Below, piece by piece: positions 16,051 through 24,628 of a DNA stretch of 64,000 nt. How positions within the stretch are numbered: position 1 is the first letter of the stretch; each line of letters opens with the position of its first letter. The notes below the pieces were generated by a model. The model saw only the letters and a program-made list of their open reading frames with translations. It was not told the DNA's origin and searched no databases. This DNA is from Sphingomonas sp. (GTDB lineage Bacteria; Pseudomonadota; Alphaproteobacteria; Sphingomonadales; Sphingomonadaceae): contig NZ_JAIERS010000005.1 in assembly GCF_019746665.1 (NCBI RefSeq), positions 339,581 through 403,580 of the forward strand, in the 5' to 3' direction. The position numbers were made by a program, and so were the translations under genes.

Positions 16051-17628
16051 TCACCGCATCACGCTGCTCTTGATCGCCGAGAAGCACGCCGCAGCGGTGC
16101 GTGCCATCGCCGAGCTGGGATGCAGCAAGTCCTGAGCCGCGATCTCGCGCACGGTGGCGCCCGAGGTTTGAGCCGAGGTGATCGCCGGAAACACGGTGAC
16201 TGTGAAATTGCCACCCACCCCGCCGGAGACGTTCGTGACCGTCACCATCGCCGAGCCCGTGTTGCCCGCATTGATCGCCAGCGCGGCGCCGATCTCAGGC
16301 GCCAGCGGCAACGAGATGGTCGTGGCATTCGCGGCGGTCGACGCCGCCAGGGTGGTGCTGAACGTCTGATCAGTGCGCCACTTGCCGGCGCTGCCTCCGC
16401 CCGCGCCGCATCGCGTGCTGGTGTTGTCGAACCAATCCTCGATGAACACGAACTGATCGACCGGCGAAGGCAGGCCAGCCAGCGCGTTCTGGACTTGCTG
16501 GGTGAAGCCGCTCGGCCAGTCGTGGCTGGTGACAAAGCTCTGCCCCGCCGCCGTGGTGCCGGCGCTGTTGTCGGCGGTGGTGTAGGGGGTGAAGCCGAAC
16601 TGGATGATGCGGGCCTGCGGGAACTTGGTACGCAGGAGGCCGAGCGCGGTGGTGATCCGCGTCTGCCACGTCGAGAGTGAGCCGGTCGCGTCGTTAAGGC
16701 CGATTTGACTCAAGATATGCGTGAACGGCACGTTGGGCAGCGCGTCGATCATCTGGAAGCGGCGGGTGAAATCGCTGGCCACCGTCACCTGGCGCGCGGC
16801 GGCCGAGGGCGCCGCCCATTTGGCAAAAGGAAAGCGGGTGGCGCCATTGGTGCTTAGGTCAAGCCCGCGCGCCAGCCAGCCCCGATTACCGCGATCGTCG
16901 GCGAAGGTCGCTGGCTCGCCGGTGCCGGTGGCGATCGAGTCACCGTAAACCAGCGCGACCGGGCGCCCGTCATATCCCTGGCAGGCCATCGCCGCCGCGC
17001 CGTAAGCGAACAAGCTGGTCGAGCCGGTATTGGCAACCGCGCCAGTGGCAACGTTGCTCGCAAGCGAGGTCGAGCTCGTCTGGAATGCCTCGCCCAGCGA
17101 CGCATTCGGCTGGAACATCCCGAACATGCTGTTGGTCGCGACCTGCGCGGCCGTGGCGACGTTGTTGAGCAGCTTCGTGCGCGCTGCGAAGGTCACCGGG
17201 ATCGGGTCCGACCAAATGCCGCCGCCGGCCGCGATCGTCGTCGACAAGCTGCCGCCGAAGGTAACGCTTATCGCCGGGCCACCGCCGACCTGGACGGTAT
17301 CGCGCTCGATGGTGATCGGCTGCACGCCATCGAGCTCCTGGCTCAGCGACGTCGATCCCCGCATCATCCAGTTGGGATAATAGAGCCGGCAATTCCAGAC
17401 CGGATAATCGGGCGTCCAAATGGCTTGGCGGCTCGCCTGGAACGCGTTGCCGCTTGTCGGCGTCCATAGCGACACCGATTGCCCCGTCTCCAAGCCCGTG
17501 CCGGCGAACATATAAGCCGAGGGCCCAAGCGGCTGGGTCGGCCGGTTGACAAGCTGCGCCAATACCGGGGGCGCACAGAGCGGCAGCGCGGCTAGCACGG
17601 CGACGATAAAACGGACGGAACGGATCAT
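16051..17628 (-). CDS. Exported SGNH-hydrolase-like protein
   Basis: A 525-residue protein with a Sec signal peptide (basic start, hydrophobic core, PPVLAQ). It has the SGNH blocks in order: ALVYGDSIATG with the nucleophile Ser near residue 230, SQIGLND with the Asn of block III, and DLLHPSS near residue 500, a DxxH block V. By family such enzymes are esterases, often of cell-wall or polysaccharide acyl groups. Its start shares one base with the previous stop, so it belongs to the leftward operon. A signal peptide is unusual for a virion protein and suggests envelope modification of the host or export. Confidence 0.7.
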   Translation of the reverse strand: MIRSVRFIVAVLAALPLCAPPVLAQLVNRPTQPLGPSAYMFAGTGLETGQSVSLWTPTSGNAFQASRQAIWTPDYPVWNCRLYYPNWMMRGSTSLSQELDGVQPITIERDTVQVGGGPAISVTFGGSLSTTIAAGGGIWSDPIPVTFAARTKLLNNVATAAQVATNSMFGMFQPNASLGEAFQTSSTSLASNVATGAVANTGSTSLFAYGAAAMACQGYDGRPVALVYGDSIATGTGEPATFADDRGNRGWLARGLDLSTNGATRFPFAKWAAPSAAARQVTVASDFTRRFQMIDALPNVPFTHILSQIGLNDATGSLSTWQTRITTALGLLRTKFPQARIIQFGFTPYTTADNSAGTTAAGQSFVTSHDWPSGFTQQVQNALAGLPSPVDQFVFIEDWFDNTSTRCGAGGGSAGKWRTDQTFSTTLAASTAANATTISLPLAPEIGAALAINAGNTGSAMVTVTNVSGGVGGNFTVTVFPAITSAQTSGATVREIAAQDLLHPSSAMARTAAACFSAIKSSVMR

Positions 17629-18323
17629 CAGCGCACCTGTGCAGCTAGGAAAGAATAAGAGACGGCGGTCTTGCTCGTGCAGCCCGCGCTCGACACGAAG
17701 AAGACGCCGCCCGAGCTCAGCGTAATGGGCGCGCCAATCGGATCGCGAAGCACGTCTCCGGCATTCAGATAGACGCAATACCGCACCAGCGATGGGGTGA
17801 GCGCGCCATCGGCGGGCACTGCGGTTGCATCATAGACGACGGCATATCCTGCGGCGCCCGCAGCGACGTTTAGCGAGATCAGCGCACCGCCCGACGCTTT
17901 GAGCACCGCGCCAGTACCGCTACCCGAAGAGACGATCGCAAATCCGCTAAGGCCGACCGTCCAGGTACCGGCTTGATTGACCCCACCGATGACGTTGGCG
18001 CCGGTGGGAATAGATCCATTCAGGTTGACCCAAAGCCGCCCGGTGTCATCGGTGAACAACCGCCGGAGCAAAGTGCCATCCCAGCCGGCGACCACACTGG
18101 CGTTGTCGGGCGGAGCCGACCCAGTCGTTCCAGTCGAGCTGGGGTCGCCACCCCCCCCCGAAAAGGTGCAGGGCTGGTACGCTGAGCCATTCCAGCACCG
18201 CAGCTGCACCGGCAATGGATTGGTGGAGGTGGTGGCGCCGCCGGCGCGATAATCGGGCGGAGTTTGGGCGATCGCCGGCGCGCCGGCAAGCAGCGCCAGG
18301 CACAGCATCAGCAGGCGGATCAT
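17628..18323 (-). CDS. Secreted protein, hypothetical
   Basis: A 231-residue protein with a signal peptide (MIRLLMLCLALLAGAPAIAQ) and a mature part rich in Gly, Ser, Thr and Ala with beta-strand-like stretches (DTGRLWVNLNGS, GTWTVGLSGF). Cys residues at RCWNG and SAGCTSK might form a disulfide. It overlaps Gam upstream (ATGA) and the SGNH gene downstream by one base. It resembles the fibre-like phage proteins that begin with a short collagen-like or Gly-rich region, but the signal peptide argues for a surface protein. Function not recognised. Confidence 0.55.
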   Translation of the reverse strand: MIRLLMLCLALLAGAPAIAQTPPDYRAGGATTSTNPLPVQLRCWNGSAYQPCTFSGGGGDPSSTGTTGSAPPDNASVVAGWDGTLLRRLFTDDTGRLWVNLNGSIPTGANVIGGVNQAGTWTVGLSGFAIVSSGSGTGAVLKASGGALISLNVAAGAAGYAVVYDATAVPADGALTPSLVRYCVYLNAGDVLRDPIGAPITLSSGGVFFVSSAGCTSKTAVSYSFLAAQVR

Positions 18324-18859
18324 GCGTCGGTCTCCTCGGTGGCGGTCTCCAGCGGGCGAAGGGCGATGAAGAATTCGTCCTTCGCCTCGGCGGCGAAGCC
18401 CATCTTGGCGAGATCGTGATCGTTGTTGCCCGTGATGGTGGCCACGATCCCGGGGCGATCGAGCTCGTACTTGATGCGCAGCCACCCAATCAGGCCCTTG
18501 CCCAGCATCGCCTGGATCAGCGCCTTCATGGTCAGCCCCTTGGGCATCTTCAGCGCTGGCGGAGAGCGGCGCACGCCGATCTCGACGCCCGCCAGCTCGG
18601 CCGAGCGGCGCTTGCCGGCGATCTCGGCGCCGGCGACGGCCCACCAGGTCTTCAGCGCGGCGAAGATCTGGCGCAGCTCGCTCTCCAGCGGCGCGAGTTG
18701 CTCGGCCTCGACTTTGCGGGCGTTGGCGATTGCCTCTTCCACCGCCGCCTTCACCCCATCGGCACGCGCGGCGAGGTGCTGGTAGCGCGCCAGCATTGCC
18801 TTGGCCTCTTCAAGCGTGGCGGGCGCGGCGAGCGCCGGCGCCTTGCGGCGTGCGGTCAT
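18320..18859 (-). CDS. gam: Mu Gam-like host-nuclease inhibitor
   Basis: A 179-residue protein fitting the Mu Gam family: a long coiled N-terminal part with AEIAGKRRSAELAGVEIGVR in the middle, then KGLTMKALIQAMLGKGL and a conserved C-terminal half. By family it binds double-stranded DNA ends, relates to Ku, and protects phage DNA from RecBCD-type exonucleases. In Mu it is an early gene near A and B; here it lies after the MuF gene, far down the same leftward transcript, which is unusual. Confidence 0.75.
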   Translation of the reverse strand: MTARRKAPALAAPATLEEAKAMLARYQHLAARADGVKAAVEEAIANARKVEAEQLAPLESELRQIFAALKTWWAVAGAEIAGKRRSAELAGVEIGVRRSPPALKMPKGLTMKALIQAMLGKGLIGWLRIKYELDRPGIVATITGNNDHDLAKMGFAAEAKDEFFIALRPLETATEETDA

Positions 18860-19018
18860 CGAAGTGTCCTTTCCAGGGTTGTGCAGGGGCGTTGCATGGC
18901 GCGCGCGGACGGCTTATTTTGACGGCCGGCGCGCGTGACACGGTGAATCTTCCTGCCGTAGGACCGGGCTTCGCCCGGGATCGCATGCGAGGTGTGGGAA
19001 GCCCTCGCCGCGCGCCAA
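18860..19018 (-). promoter_or_regulatory. Gap in the leftward arm between MuF and Gam genes
   Basis: About 160 bases without a gene, one of the few breaks in the leftward chain. It contains a GC-rich inverted stretch (GGGCTTCGCCCGGG near 18965-18980). A promoter for the gam-esterase-methylase block could lie here; none is certain. Confidence 0.3.
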
Positions 19019-20236
19019 CTAACCACGCGGCACCTCCCGATTTTTGCGCTGCAATCGCGCGACATCGGCGGCGTTCGTGTGGCGATAGCTCTGCAGATAG
19101 GTCTCGCGGCGATCCTTGGTGGCCTTGATCACCGCCACCAGCCAATCGTCCTCGGCGAGCTTGAACAGCAGCAGGCGCTGATCGTCCTCTTGCAGTACCA
19201 AGTCAGGCGCCGCGCCTACCTCGGGCAGGCGGCGATAATCGGCGATGGTAAGCTCGCCATGCCCCCGGCTACGCTTGGTCTCGCCCAGCTGCTTGCGATA
19301 GCTGTCGGCCGAAAAGAGCACGATGGGCGTGTCCGCCGCGATCGCCGCCTGCAGATCGGGAGCGAGCACCATCACTGGCACCACCGCGCCCGGCTCTTGC
19401 AGGGCTTCCAGGAAAGCGTCCGACTGGACGATATCGTTGAGTGTCGCGCGGGCGGCGGCCAGATCGAGCGGCGCGGCATTGGCCAGCGACGCCTGCGCCT
19501 TGCGCATGATCGCCGCCATGCTCGCCATGCCGGCATTGTACCCGAAGCCGGGGTCGATCCCCTTGGGCACCTGGATAACCTCGCCAGTGCCGGGGCGGAT
19601 GAACGGCACTGGATCGAGCGCGGGGCGCGGGCTGACTTTCCACCCTTCGCGGTCCAGATCGCGTTGGCTGAGCTGGCGCACCGTGCAGCGGCAATACCAG
19701 CCGCAGGGCGGGTAATGGGTATCCCACCACGGGTCGTCGACGGGCAGGATGGTGCCGTGCCATTCGCGGTGGAGTGGGCGGGTGCGCCGGTCCCGCACCG
19801 CGACATAGCGCAGAAAGGGGCGCTCGCCCTTCAGCTCCTGGATGCGCTTCCAGCGCCCCGCCGCGCGGCTGACGCGCAGGTTCGTGTCGTAGATGGTGCG
19901 CAGCCGCGCGGGGCCGATATTCACGGCCTGGGCGGTACCGGTAAGGCCGGGATCGCTCACCGCGCCCCACCACCCTTTGGAGCGCAGATAGGGCTCCAGA
20001 TTGGCGCGGAACTGCTCGAAAGTGCCGCCATTGGCGATCACGTCGGCGACCGCCGCCTGGATTTCCGCCAGAATGTCGAGATCGAGCAGTTTGGCGACGG
20101 TGAAGGAGCGGGCATGCTCGGCCTGCCACATGTCGGTCCAGTTGACCGTCGCGCGCAGCCGATCGCGCGCCTCGAACGCGCGCACCGTATCGACGGGCGG
20201 TAGCGTGATGACCTGGCGGATGCTGGGATTAGCCAT
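19019..20236 (-). CDS. MuF-like minor head protein (gp30 type) with C-terminal nuclease-toxin-like domain
   Basis: A 405-residue protein. Residues about 40-230 are the phage head morphogenesis (Mu gp30/SPP1 gp7) domain, with RTIYDTNLRVSRAAGR and the cysteine signature HYPPCGWYCRCTVRQLS. From about residue 281 a separate domain reads TPIVLFSADSYRKQLGE, HGELTIADY, VAVIKATKDRRETYLQSYR. This order (His, Lys, then Thr/Ser-Tyr-Arg) matches the phage Barnase-EndoU-ColicinE5/D-RelE-like nuclease domains known fused to MuF. A few copies sit inside the capsid at the portal, and the toxin-like part could enter the next host with the DNA. It overlaps the small gene upstream by eight bases. Confidence 0.82.
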   Translation of the reverse strand: MANPSIRQVITLPPVDTVRAFEARDRLRATVNWTDMWQAEHARSFTVAKLLDLDILAEIQAAVADVIANGGTFEQFRANLEPYLRSKGWWGAVSDPGLTGTAQAVNIGPARLRTIYDTNLRVSRAAGRWKRIQELKGERPFLRYVAVRDRRTRPLHREWHGTILPVDDPWWDTHYPPCGWYCRCTVRQLSQRDLDREGWKVSPRPALDPVPFIRPGTGEVIQVPKGIDPGFGYNAGMASMAAIMRKAQASLANAAPLDLAAARATLNDIVQSDAFLEALQEPGAVVPVMVLAPDLQAAIAADTPIVLFSADSYRKQLGETKRSRGHGELTIADYRRLPEVGAAPDLVLQEDDQRLLLFKLAEDDWLVAVIKATKDRRETYLQSYRHTNAADVARLQRKNREVPRG

Positions 20237-20480
20237 GTTCGCTAGCGTCCAACATGGCCTGTAGCTTTTCGAGGTAGTTGCCGACCATCTCGATGAAGGC
20301 GCGTGCAGTGCCCTTCGTCATCTTCGGCGGGGGCGAGGCAATCCGCAGTACGCCCTCGGCGCCGCAGTCGATACAGACGATTACCAGCGCCTTATGGTCG
20401 CCCTGTTCGAGCACAAGCCGCGTCGCCTGCGCCTCCTCCAGCGCCAGATTCTTGATATCGTCGAAGCTCGGGTCAGTCAT
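20229..20480 (-). CDS. Small phage protein, hypothetical
   Basis: An 83-residue protein starting MTDPSFDDIKNLALEEAQ, acidic, with VIVCIDCGAEGVLRI in the middle and a helical C-terminus. It overlaps the ankyrin gene upstream (ATGA) and MuF downstream. No family recognised. It could be an immunity or chaperone partner of the adjacent MuF toxin-like domain; this rests only on position. Confidence 0.55.
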   Translation of the reverse strand: MTDPSFDDIKNLALEEAQATRLVLEQGDHKALVIVCIDCGAEGVLRIASPPPKMTKGTARAFIEMVGNYLEKLQAMLDASEHG

Positions 20481-20692
20481 GCCGCCGCCTCGTTCATCGC
20501 CGCGTCCAGCACGGCGGCGATGTCCGCCTTTCCTTCGAACCGCGCCCAATCGGAGGCAGTGAAACCACCGGAATCCTTGCGATGGACGTCGGCGCCCGCC
20601 GCGATCAACGCTTTGACAGCCGCCAGGCCGTCGAGCTCAGCAACGGCGTGGAACAACGGCGTCCAACCGATCTCGTCCGGCTGCTCGATCAT
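20477..20692 (-). CDS. Ankyrin-repeat small protein
   Basis: A 71-residue protein made of about two ankyrin repeats: GWTPLFHAVAELDGLAAVKA, LIAAGADVHRKDSGGFTASD. It sits between portal and MuF genes with ATGA overlaps at both ends. Ankyrin proteins bind other proteins; in a head operon it might hold or neutralise a neighbouring effector domain, but no direct evidence exists. Confidence 0.75.
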   Translation of the reverse strand: MIEQPDEIGWTPLFHAVAELDGLAAVKALIAAGADVHRKDSGGFTASDWARFEGKADIAAVLDAAMNEAAA

Positions 20693-22710
20693 CCCTCACC
20701 CCCGTCATCGGTCAGCGCATCGAGGCGCAGCGCGAAGCCGGCACGCGCCAGGCTCTCGGTCAGCGCGGCCTGGTCGCCCAGCTCGGCCTCGCGGCGAAGG
20801 ATGGCGAGCATGTCTTCGAAGCTGGTCGCGGCCTTCAGCTGATCGACCAGGCCGGCGATCGGCGCCGGCGCGGGCGCCCACCCCTCTTGCGCCATGATCG
20901 CGTCGACCGCTTCATCCACCACGTCGCGCGGGCGGGGCTCAGGCTCGGCGAGGCTGATTTCGGTGACGGTGCCCGACCAATCCTCCTCCAGCGCCTCGAA
21001 AATCTCGGGGCCGAGCACGATGCGGCCGGTATAGGGCTGCACCTTCGCCAGATCGACGCCATCGCCCTGGTAGGTCAGCGTGATGTGCGGCAGATATTGC
21101 GCGAAATCCCAGCTAGCGCCGCGTTCGCGGATCTGCTTGTTGCGGTAGGTCAGCGCCTCGCTCGCGAAGTGCAGCACGATCGCGCCCTGGTCGCCAAGCC
21201 GATCGACGACCCTTGGCCCGCCCGCCGGCAGTTCCAGCTTGTCGCTGAACAGGAACTCGTCGGCGACCTGGAACCAGTTCACTGGCTGGCGCGAATAGGC
21301 GATCGTCACGTGGAGATCGCCGGGGCTGACCAGCGAGGTGAAGCCCTGCTCTTTCGCCCAGCGCAGCAGCTCCTCCGCGTTTTGCACCCGGCGATAGACG
21401 TAAAGCGGGCGCGGATCGGTGGCGGCGAGGCTCACCACCGGCTGCGCCGACGGATCGGGCTGGGCCGGCTGCGCGGGATCGCCCGGCTGCGCGGCGGAAG
21501 TTGGCGCAGCGGGCGGGGGCACCGCCGGCGCAGGCGGCGGCTTACGCTCATAGCCATCGCCATATTTGTCCGCGAACGCCTCGTCGGTCAGCTCCCAACC
21601 GATGCGGGAGAGGATTTCGTCGGTTTCCGCCTCGGCCTTCAGATCGGTCGGCTCTTCCACCACGCGGACCACGCGCGGCGCTGCCACGTCCGGCCCGTAA
21701 TGCGCGTCGGTCCACCAGCGCGCCGGGCCTTCGCTGAAGCTGTCGGTCAGCAGATCGGCGTCGGCCTTGACGATCTCCAGCTTCACGTCTGCATGGACCT
21801 CGGCCTGGCTGCGCGAGCTGCCGCTGTCCGTCGTCATCGTCTGGCTGAGGATGATCTTGGCGATCGCCCCGTCCATGTAGCGGCAGACGGCCCCGAAATC
21901 GGCGCCTTGCTTGGCCTGCTCGATCAGCTCGACCAGGAACCCCTCGGGCACGGCGATGCCGGTATCGGTCGCGATCGCCTGGATCGAGGCGAGCAGATCG
22001 TTGATCTGCGCCTTGGTAGCGCCGCGCGGATAGGTGCCCTTGACGGTGGGGACCGAGTATTTGTCGAGGAACACGTTCCAGAAGCGAACGCCGTTCCGCT
22101 TGAACCACACTGGCCAGTAGAGCCACTCTGCCAGGCCGCGGCCATAGGGGTGATCGTCATCGGTGCCGCCCGATTTCACGACCCAAAACTTGCGATCGGG
22201 CAACGGCTCGCCCTTGATGCCCGAGGCCGTCGTCAGCAGCCGCAGCTGGTCATCCTGGTCGAACCGGAAGCGGCGCGCATGGCGCACATGGATGCGGCGC
22301 CAGTCCCAGTCATCGTTCCACAGCAGCTCGGCGACGGCATAGCCGTAGAAGACGCTGTAGAGCATCTTCTCGGTCACCCGGTCCCAGCCGATCGCGCTGA
22401 TCACGTCGGTGAAGCGCTCGGCGGCTTCCACCGATCGCGGGTCTTGTTCGTCGCCCGGCAACACGTGCCAATCGCGCGACACGACGGCGCCGATGCGCTG
22501 GGCGAGGCAGGACTTTACCTGATCGTCGAGCAGCACCCGATCATAAGGGCCCCAATCGGCCGGCCCCCACAGCCGCTGATCGAGCGGTTGCTTCAGCTCG
22601 CCAATCCAGGGCTGCGTGATATCGCGGCCATTCGCGGTGGTCGCGATCGGCTGGGCCAGCTCGGCCGGCAGCGGCATGGCGGGGGCGGTGGTGCGAGGCT
22701 TGCGGGCCAT
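20689..22710 (-). CDS. Mu gp29-like portal protein (DUF935) with inserted 2H phosphoesterase domain
   Basis: A 673-residue protein, longer than usual for gp29. The first ~400 residues are the DUF935 portal (QPLDQRLWGPADWGPYDR, GYAVAELLWNDDW, GRGLAEWLYWPVWFKR). After a Pro/Ala-rich linker, residues ~437-590 form a 2H domain with two HxT motifs, HVTIAY (H467, T469) and HITLTY (H542, T544). The portal's usual C-terminal helices resume afterwards (SFEDMLAILRR). The 2H type matches the anti-CBASS Acb1/2-5 RNA ligase superfamily, which cleaves cyclic or linear oligonucleotides. The portal forms the DNA gate of the capsid; the insert may act as a counter-defence enzyme. Confidence 0.85.
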   Translation of the reverse strand: MARKPRTTAPAMPLPAELAQPIATTANGRDITQPWIGELKQPLDQRLWGPADWGPYDRVLLDDQVKSCLAQRIGAVVSRDWHVLPGDEQDPRSVEAAERFTDVISAIGWDRVTEKMLYSVFYGYAVAELLWNDDWDWRRIHVRHARRFRFDQDDQLRLLTTASGIKGEPLPDRKFWVVKSGGTDDDHPYGRGLAEWLYWPVWFKRNGVRFWNVFLDKYSVPTVKGTYPRGATKAQINDLLASIQAIATDTGIAVPEGFLVELIEQAKQGADFGAVCRYMDGAIAKIILSQTMTTDSGSSRSQAEVHADVKLEIVKADADLLTDSFSEGPARWWTDAHYGPDVAAPRVVRVVEEPTDLKAEAETDEILSRIGWELTDEAFADKYGDGYERKPPPAPAVPPPAAPTSAAQPGDPAQPAQPDPSAQPVVSLAATDPRPLYVYRRVQNAEELLRWAKEQGFTSLVSPGDLHVTIAYSRQPVNWFQVADEFLFSDKLELPAGGPRVVDRLGDQGAIVLHFASEALTYRNKQIRERGASWDFAQYLPHITLTYQGDGVDLAKVQPYTGRIVLGPEIFEALEEDWSGTVTEISLAEPEPRPRDVVDEAVDAIMAQEGWAPAPAPIAGLVDQLKAATSFEDMLAILRREAELGDQAALTESLARAGFALRLDALTDDGGEG

Positions 22711-24251
22711 TACCAGCCTCCCCGCGCGCCGAAGCCTTCGACCCGACGCACCGTGCCGAAGCCGGTATAGGTGGTCGCGAAATCACCGCCGCCGCTACGC
22801 GGGGTGCCCACGGCCGAGAACTCGATCGGGATCACGTCCATATCGGCGGCGGCGACCAGGTTCATCAACGCGATCGCGAAGTCGCCGTGGCGCTTGCCCT
22901 TCGCCCCGTCTTCCTTGTCGGCGACGCGGTCGACCACCATCGGCACGCCCTTCACCAGCTTGATCAGCCGCAAATCCTCGACGATCGCGTCGCTGCGCGG
23001 GATGCGGATCGTCTGATCGTCGAACCGGCCTTTCAGGCGCGGCATATGGGTGAGGTAGGTGTTGGCGTTGTCCATCGCGGCCTCGATCCGATCGGCGCCC
23101 CAATCCTCCTGCATCTGCTCGGCGAGCTGCTGGCCGTTGCCGCGGGCGTCCATGCGGGCGGCGGAGAAGAGCGGGACGGCGCGCACCAGAAAATCGAGCA
23201 CCTGTTTCTGTTCGCGGAAGGGCACGTTGCGCATTTCGATGCCGAGCCGGCAGTGCAGCGTCGTCATTGGGTCGATCTGGCCGACCGCGATGCACGAAAG
23301 GTCGCTCGATCGCGCGAAATCCTGCCCGATAAAGCTGCGGCGGTAGGGATCGAAGCCGGTCAGCGCCGGCGCCACCACATCGCGCAGCCAATCGGCGGTA
23401 TAGGTGGCGCGCCACTCCAACGGCTTGCGCTCGAACCCGTCGGGCGGGGTAAAGCGATGCACGGGATATTCAGGCGCCATGCACGCCTCGATCGTCGCGC
23501 GCGCCAGGAAGGTGCCCGACCCGCGCGCGGGGATCACGTCCAGCTCCTCGTTCGCCGCCTCGCCGTAGGTCGAGCGTAGATCAGCTTCCCACGCCGCCTC
23601 GCCCTCGGCTGACCAGCTCTTGCCGGTGCGCAGGCAGATGCGCCGGTAGAGGCCTTCCTCCAGCGCCCGCTCCAGGGTGATGCGATGCACCACGCCTTTG
23701 CGCTTCTTGGCCCGGATTTCCTCGATCAGCTCGTTGAAGGGATTGTCGGCGCCGTCATGGGTGGAGATCACCGCGACCCGCCCGCCCCACATCAGCAGGG
23801 CGAGCGCCGCCTTCAGCAGCTCGGCGAGATCGTCATGGAAGGCGGCTTCGTCGATGATGACGACGCCCTGGCGACCGCGCAGCGAGCGCGGTTTGCTGGT
23901 GAGCGCGACGACGGCATGGCCCGAGGGGAAATCGACCCGGAAGGCCTTGATGCCGGCCTCGGACCCGTCATCATACAGAAACTCGCTTTCATGGGCGACC
24001 TGGTCGAAGGCCTTCGCGAAATCGGCGCAATAGCCAATGAATTCGCGCGTCATGTCCAGGTTGAAAGCGATATAGAAAACGTCCGAGCCGCGCGCATCGG
24101 CGGCGGTCAACACCGCGTCGGCGGCAAAGCCATAGGTCAGGCCAGTGCGGCGGCTTTTCTCGCAAACGAACAGCTGGTGCTCGTGCGCGAGGCGTAGCGC
24201 TTCCTGCTGGTAGGGCAGCAGCACATTGGGGGTGTCGGCCGCGCCGCTCAC
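22710..24251 (-). CDS. Terminase large subunit (Mu gp28 type)
   Basis: A 513-residue packaging ATPase-nuclease. The GTG at 24251 overlaps the previous stop (GTGA) and gives a sensible N-terminus; an open upstream stretch is only frame. The adenine-binding and Walker A region reads LPYQQEAL and EKSRRTGLTY (S33-T40), Walker B is VIIDEAAFHDD (D134-E135), and the RNase H-like nuclease begins FIGQDFARSSD with a catalytic Asp. It cuts and pumps phage DNA into the prohead through the portal encoded next. Confidence 0.9.
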   Translation of the reverse strand: MSGAADTPNVLLPYQQEALRLAHEHQLFVCEKSRRTGLTYGFAADAVLTAADARGSDVFYIAFNLDMTREFIGYCADFAKAFDQVAHESEFLYDDGSEAGIKAFRVDFPSGHAVVALTSKPRSLRGRQGVVIIDEAAFHDDLAELLKAALALLMWGGRVAVISTHDGADNPFNELIEEIRAKKRKGVVHRITLERALEEGLYRRICLRTGKSWSAEGEAAWEADLRSTYGEAANEELDVIPARGSGTFLARATIEACMAPEYPVHRFTPPDGFERKPLEWRATYTADWLRDVVAPALTGFDPYRRSFIGQDFARSSDLSCIAVGQIDPMTTLHCRLGIEMRNVPFREQKQVLDFLVRAVPLFSAARMDARGNGQQLAEQMQEDWGADRIEAAMDNANTYLTHMPRLKGRFDDQTIRIPRSDAIVEDLRLIKLVKGVPMVVDRVADKEDGAKGKRHGDFAIALMNLVAAADMDVIPIEFSAVGTPRSGGGDFATTYTGFGTVRRVEGFGARGGW

Positions 24252-24628
24252 CGCTTCCCCTTTCGGCTGTGCCCGGCGTCGAACCAGGCCATCTGCCCGG
24301 CGGCGATGCGCTCGATGATGCCGAGAAGCGCGGCCTCGCCGGTCACGCCATCCCGCGTCACGAAATCGACATGGGGCGTGGGCTGGCCGGTATCGGCGGG
24401 CCGAGGGTGGTTGGAGATGCGGATCATCCACACGCCCTCGGCCGTGCGGAGGTGGAGATAGCGCGAGCAGCTGACCGTGCAGCGGCTCGCCTCGATCGAG
24501 GCCGGCATGCCGAGCCGGCGCGCTACATCGAGCGCTCGCACCGCCATGCGCTCATGCGCACCGGGCTTCGCCTCGCCGGTACCGGCGAATGCCATGCTCA
24601 TGGTGCGATCGGGGTACACGCGCTGCAT
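24248..24628 (-). CDS. Phage protein between terminase subunits, hypothetical
   Basis: A 126-residue protein starting MQRVYPDRTMSMAFAGTG with several Cys/His residues (RCTVSCSRYLHLRT) and WMIRISNHPRP. It shares one base with the stop of gp27 and overlaps gp28. No family recognised; possibly a nucleic-acid-binding accessory. Confidence 0.55.
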   Translation of the reverse strand: MQRVYPDRTMSMAFAGTGEAKPGAHERMAVRALDVARRLGMPASIEASRCTVSCSRYLHLRTAEGVWMIRISNHPRPADTGQPTPHVDFVTRDGVTGEAALLGIIERIAAGQMAWFDAGHSRKGKR

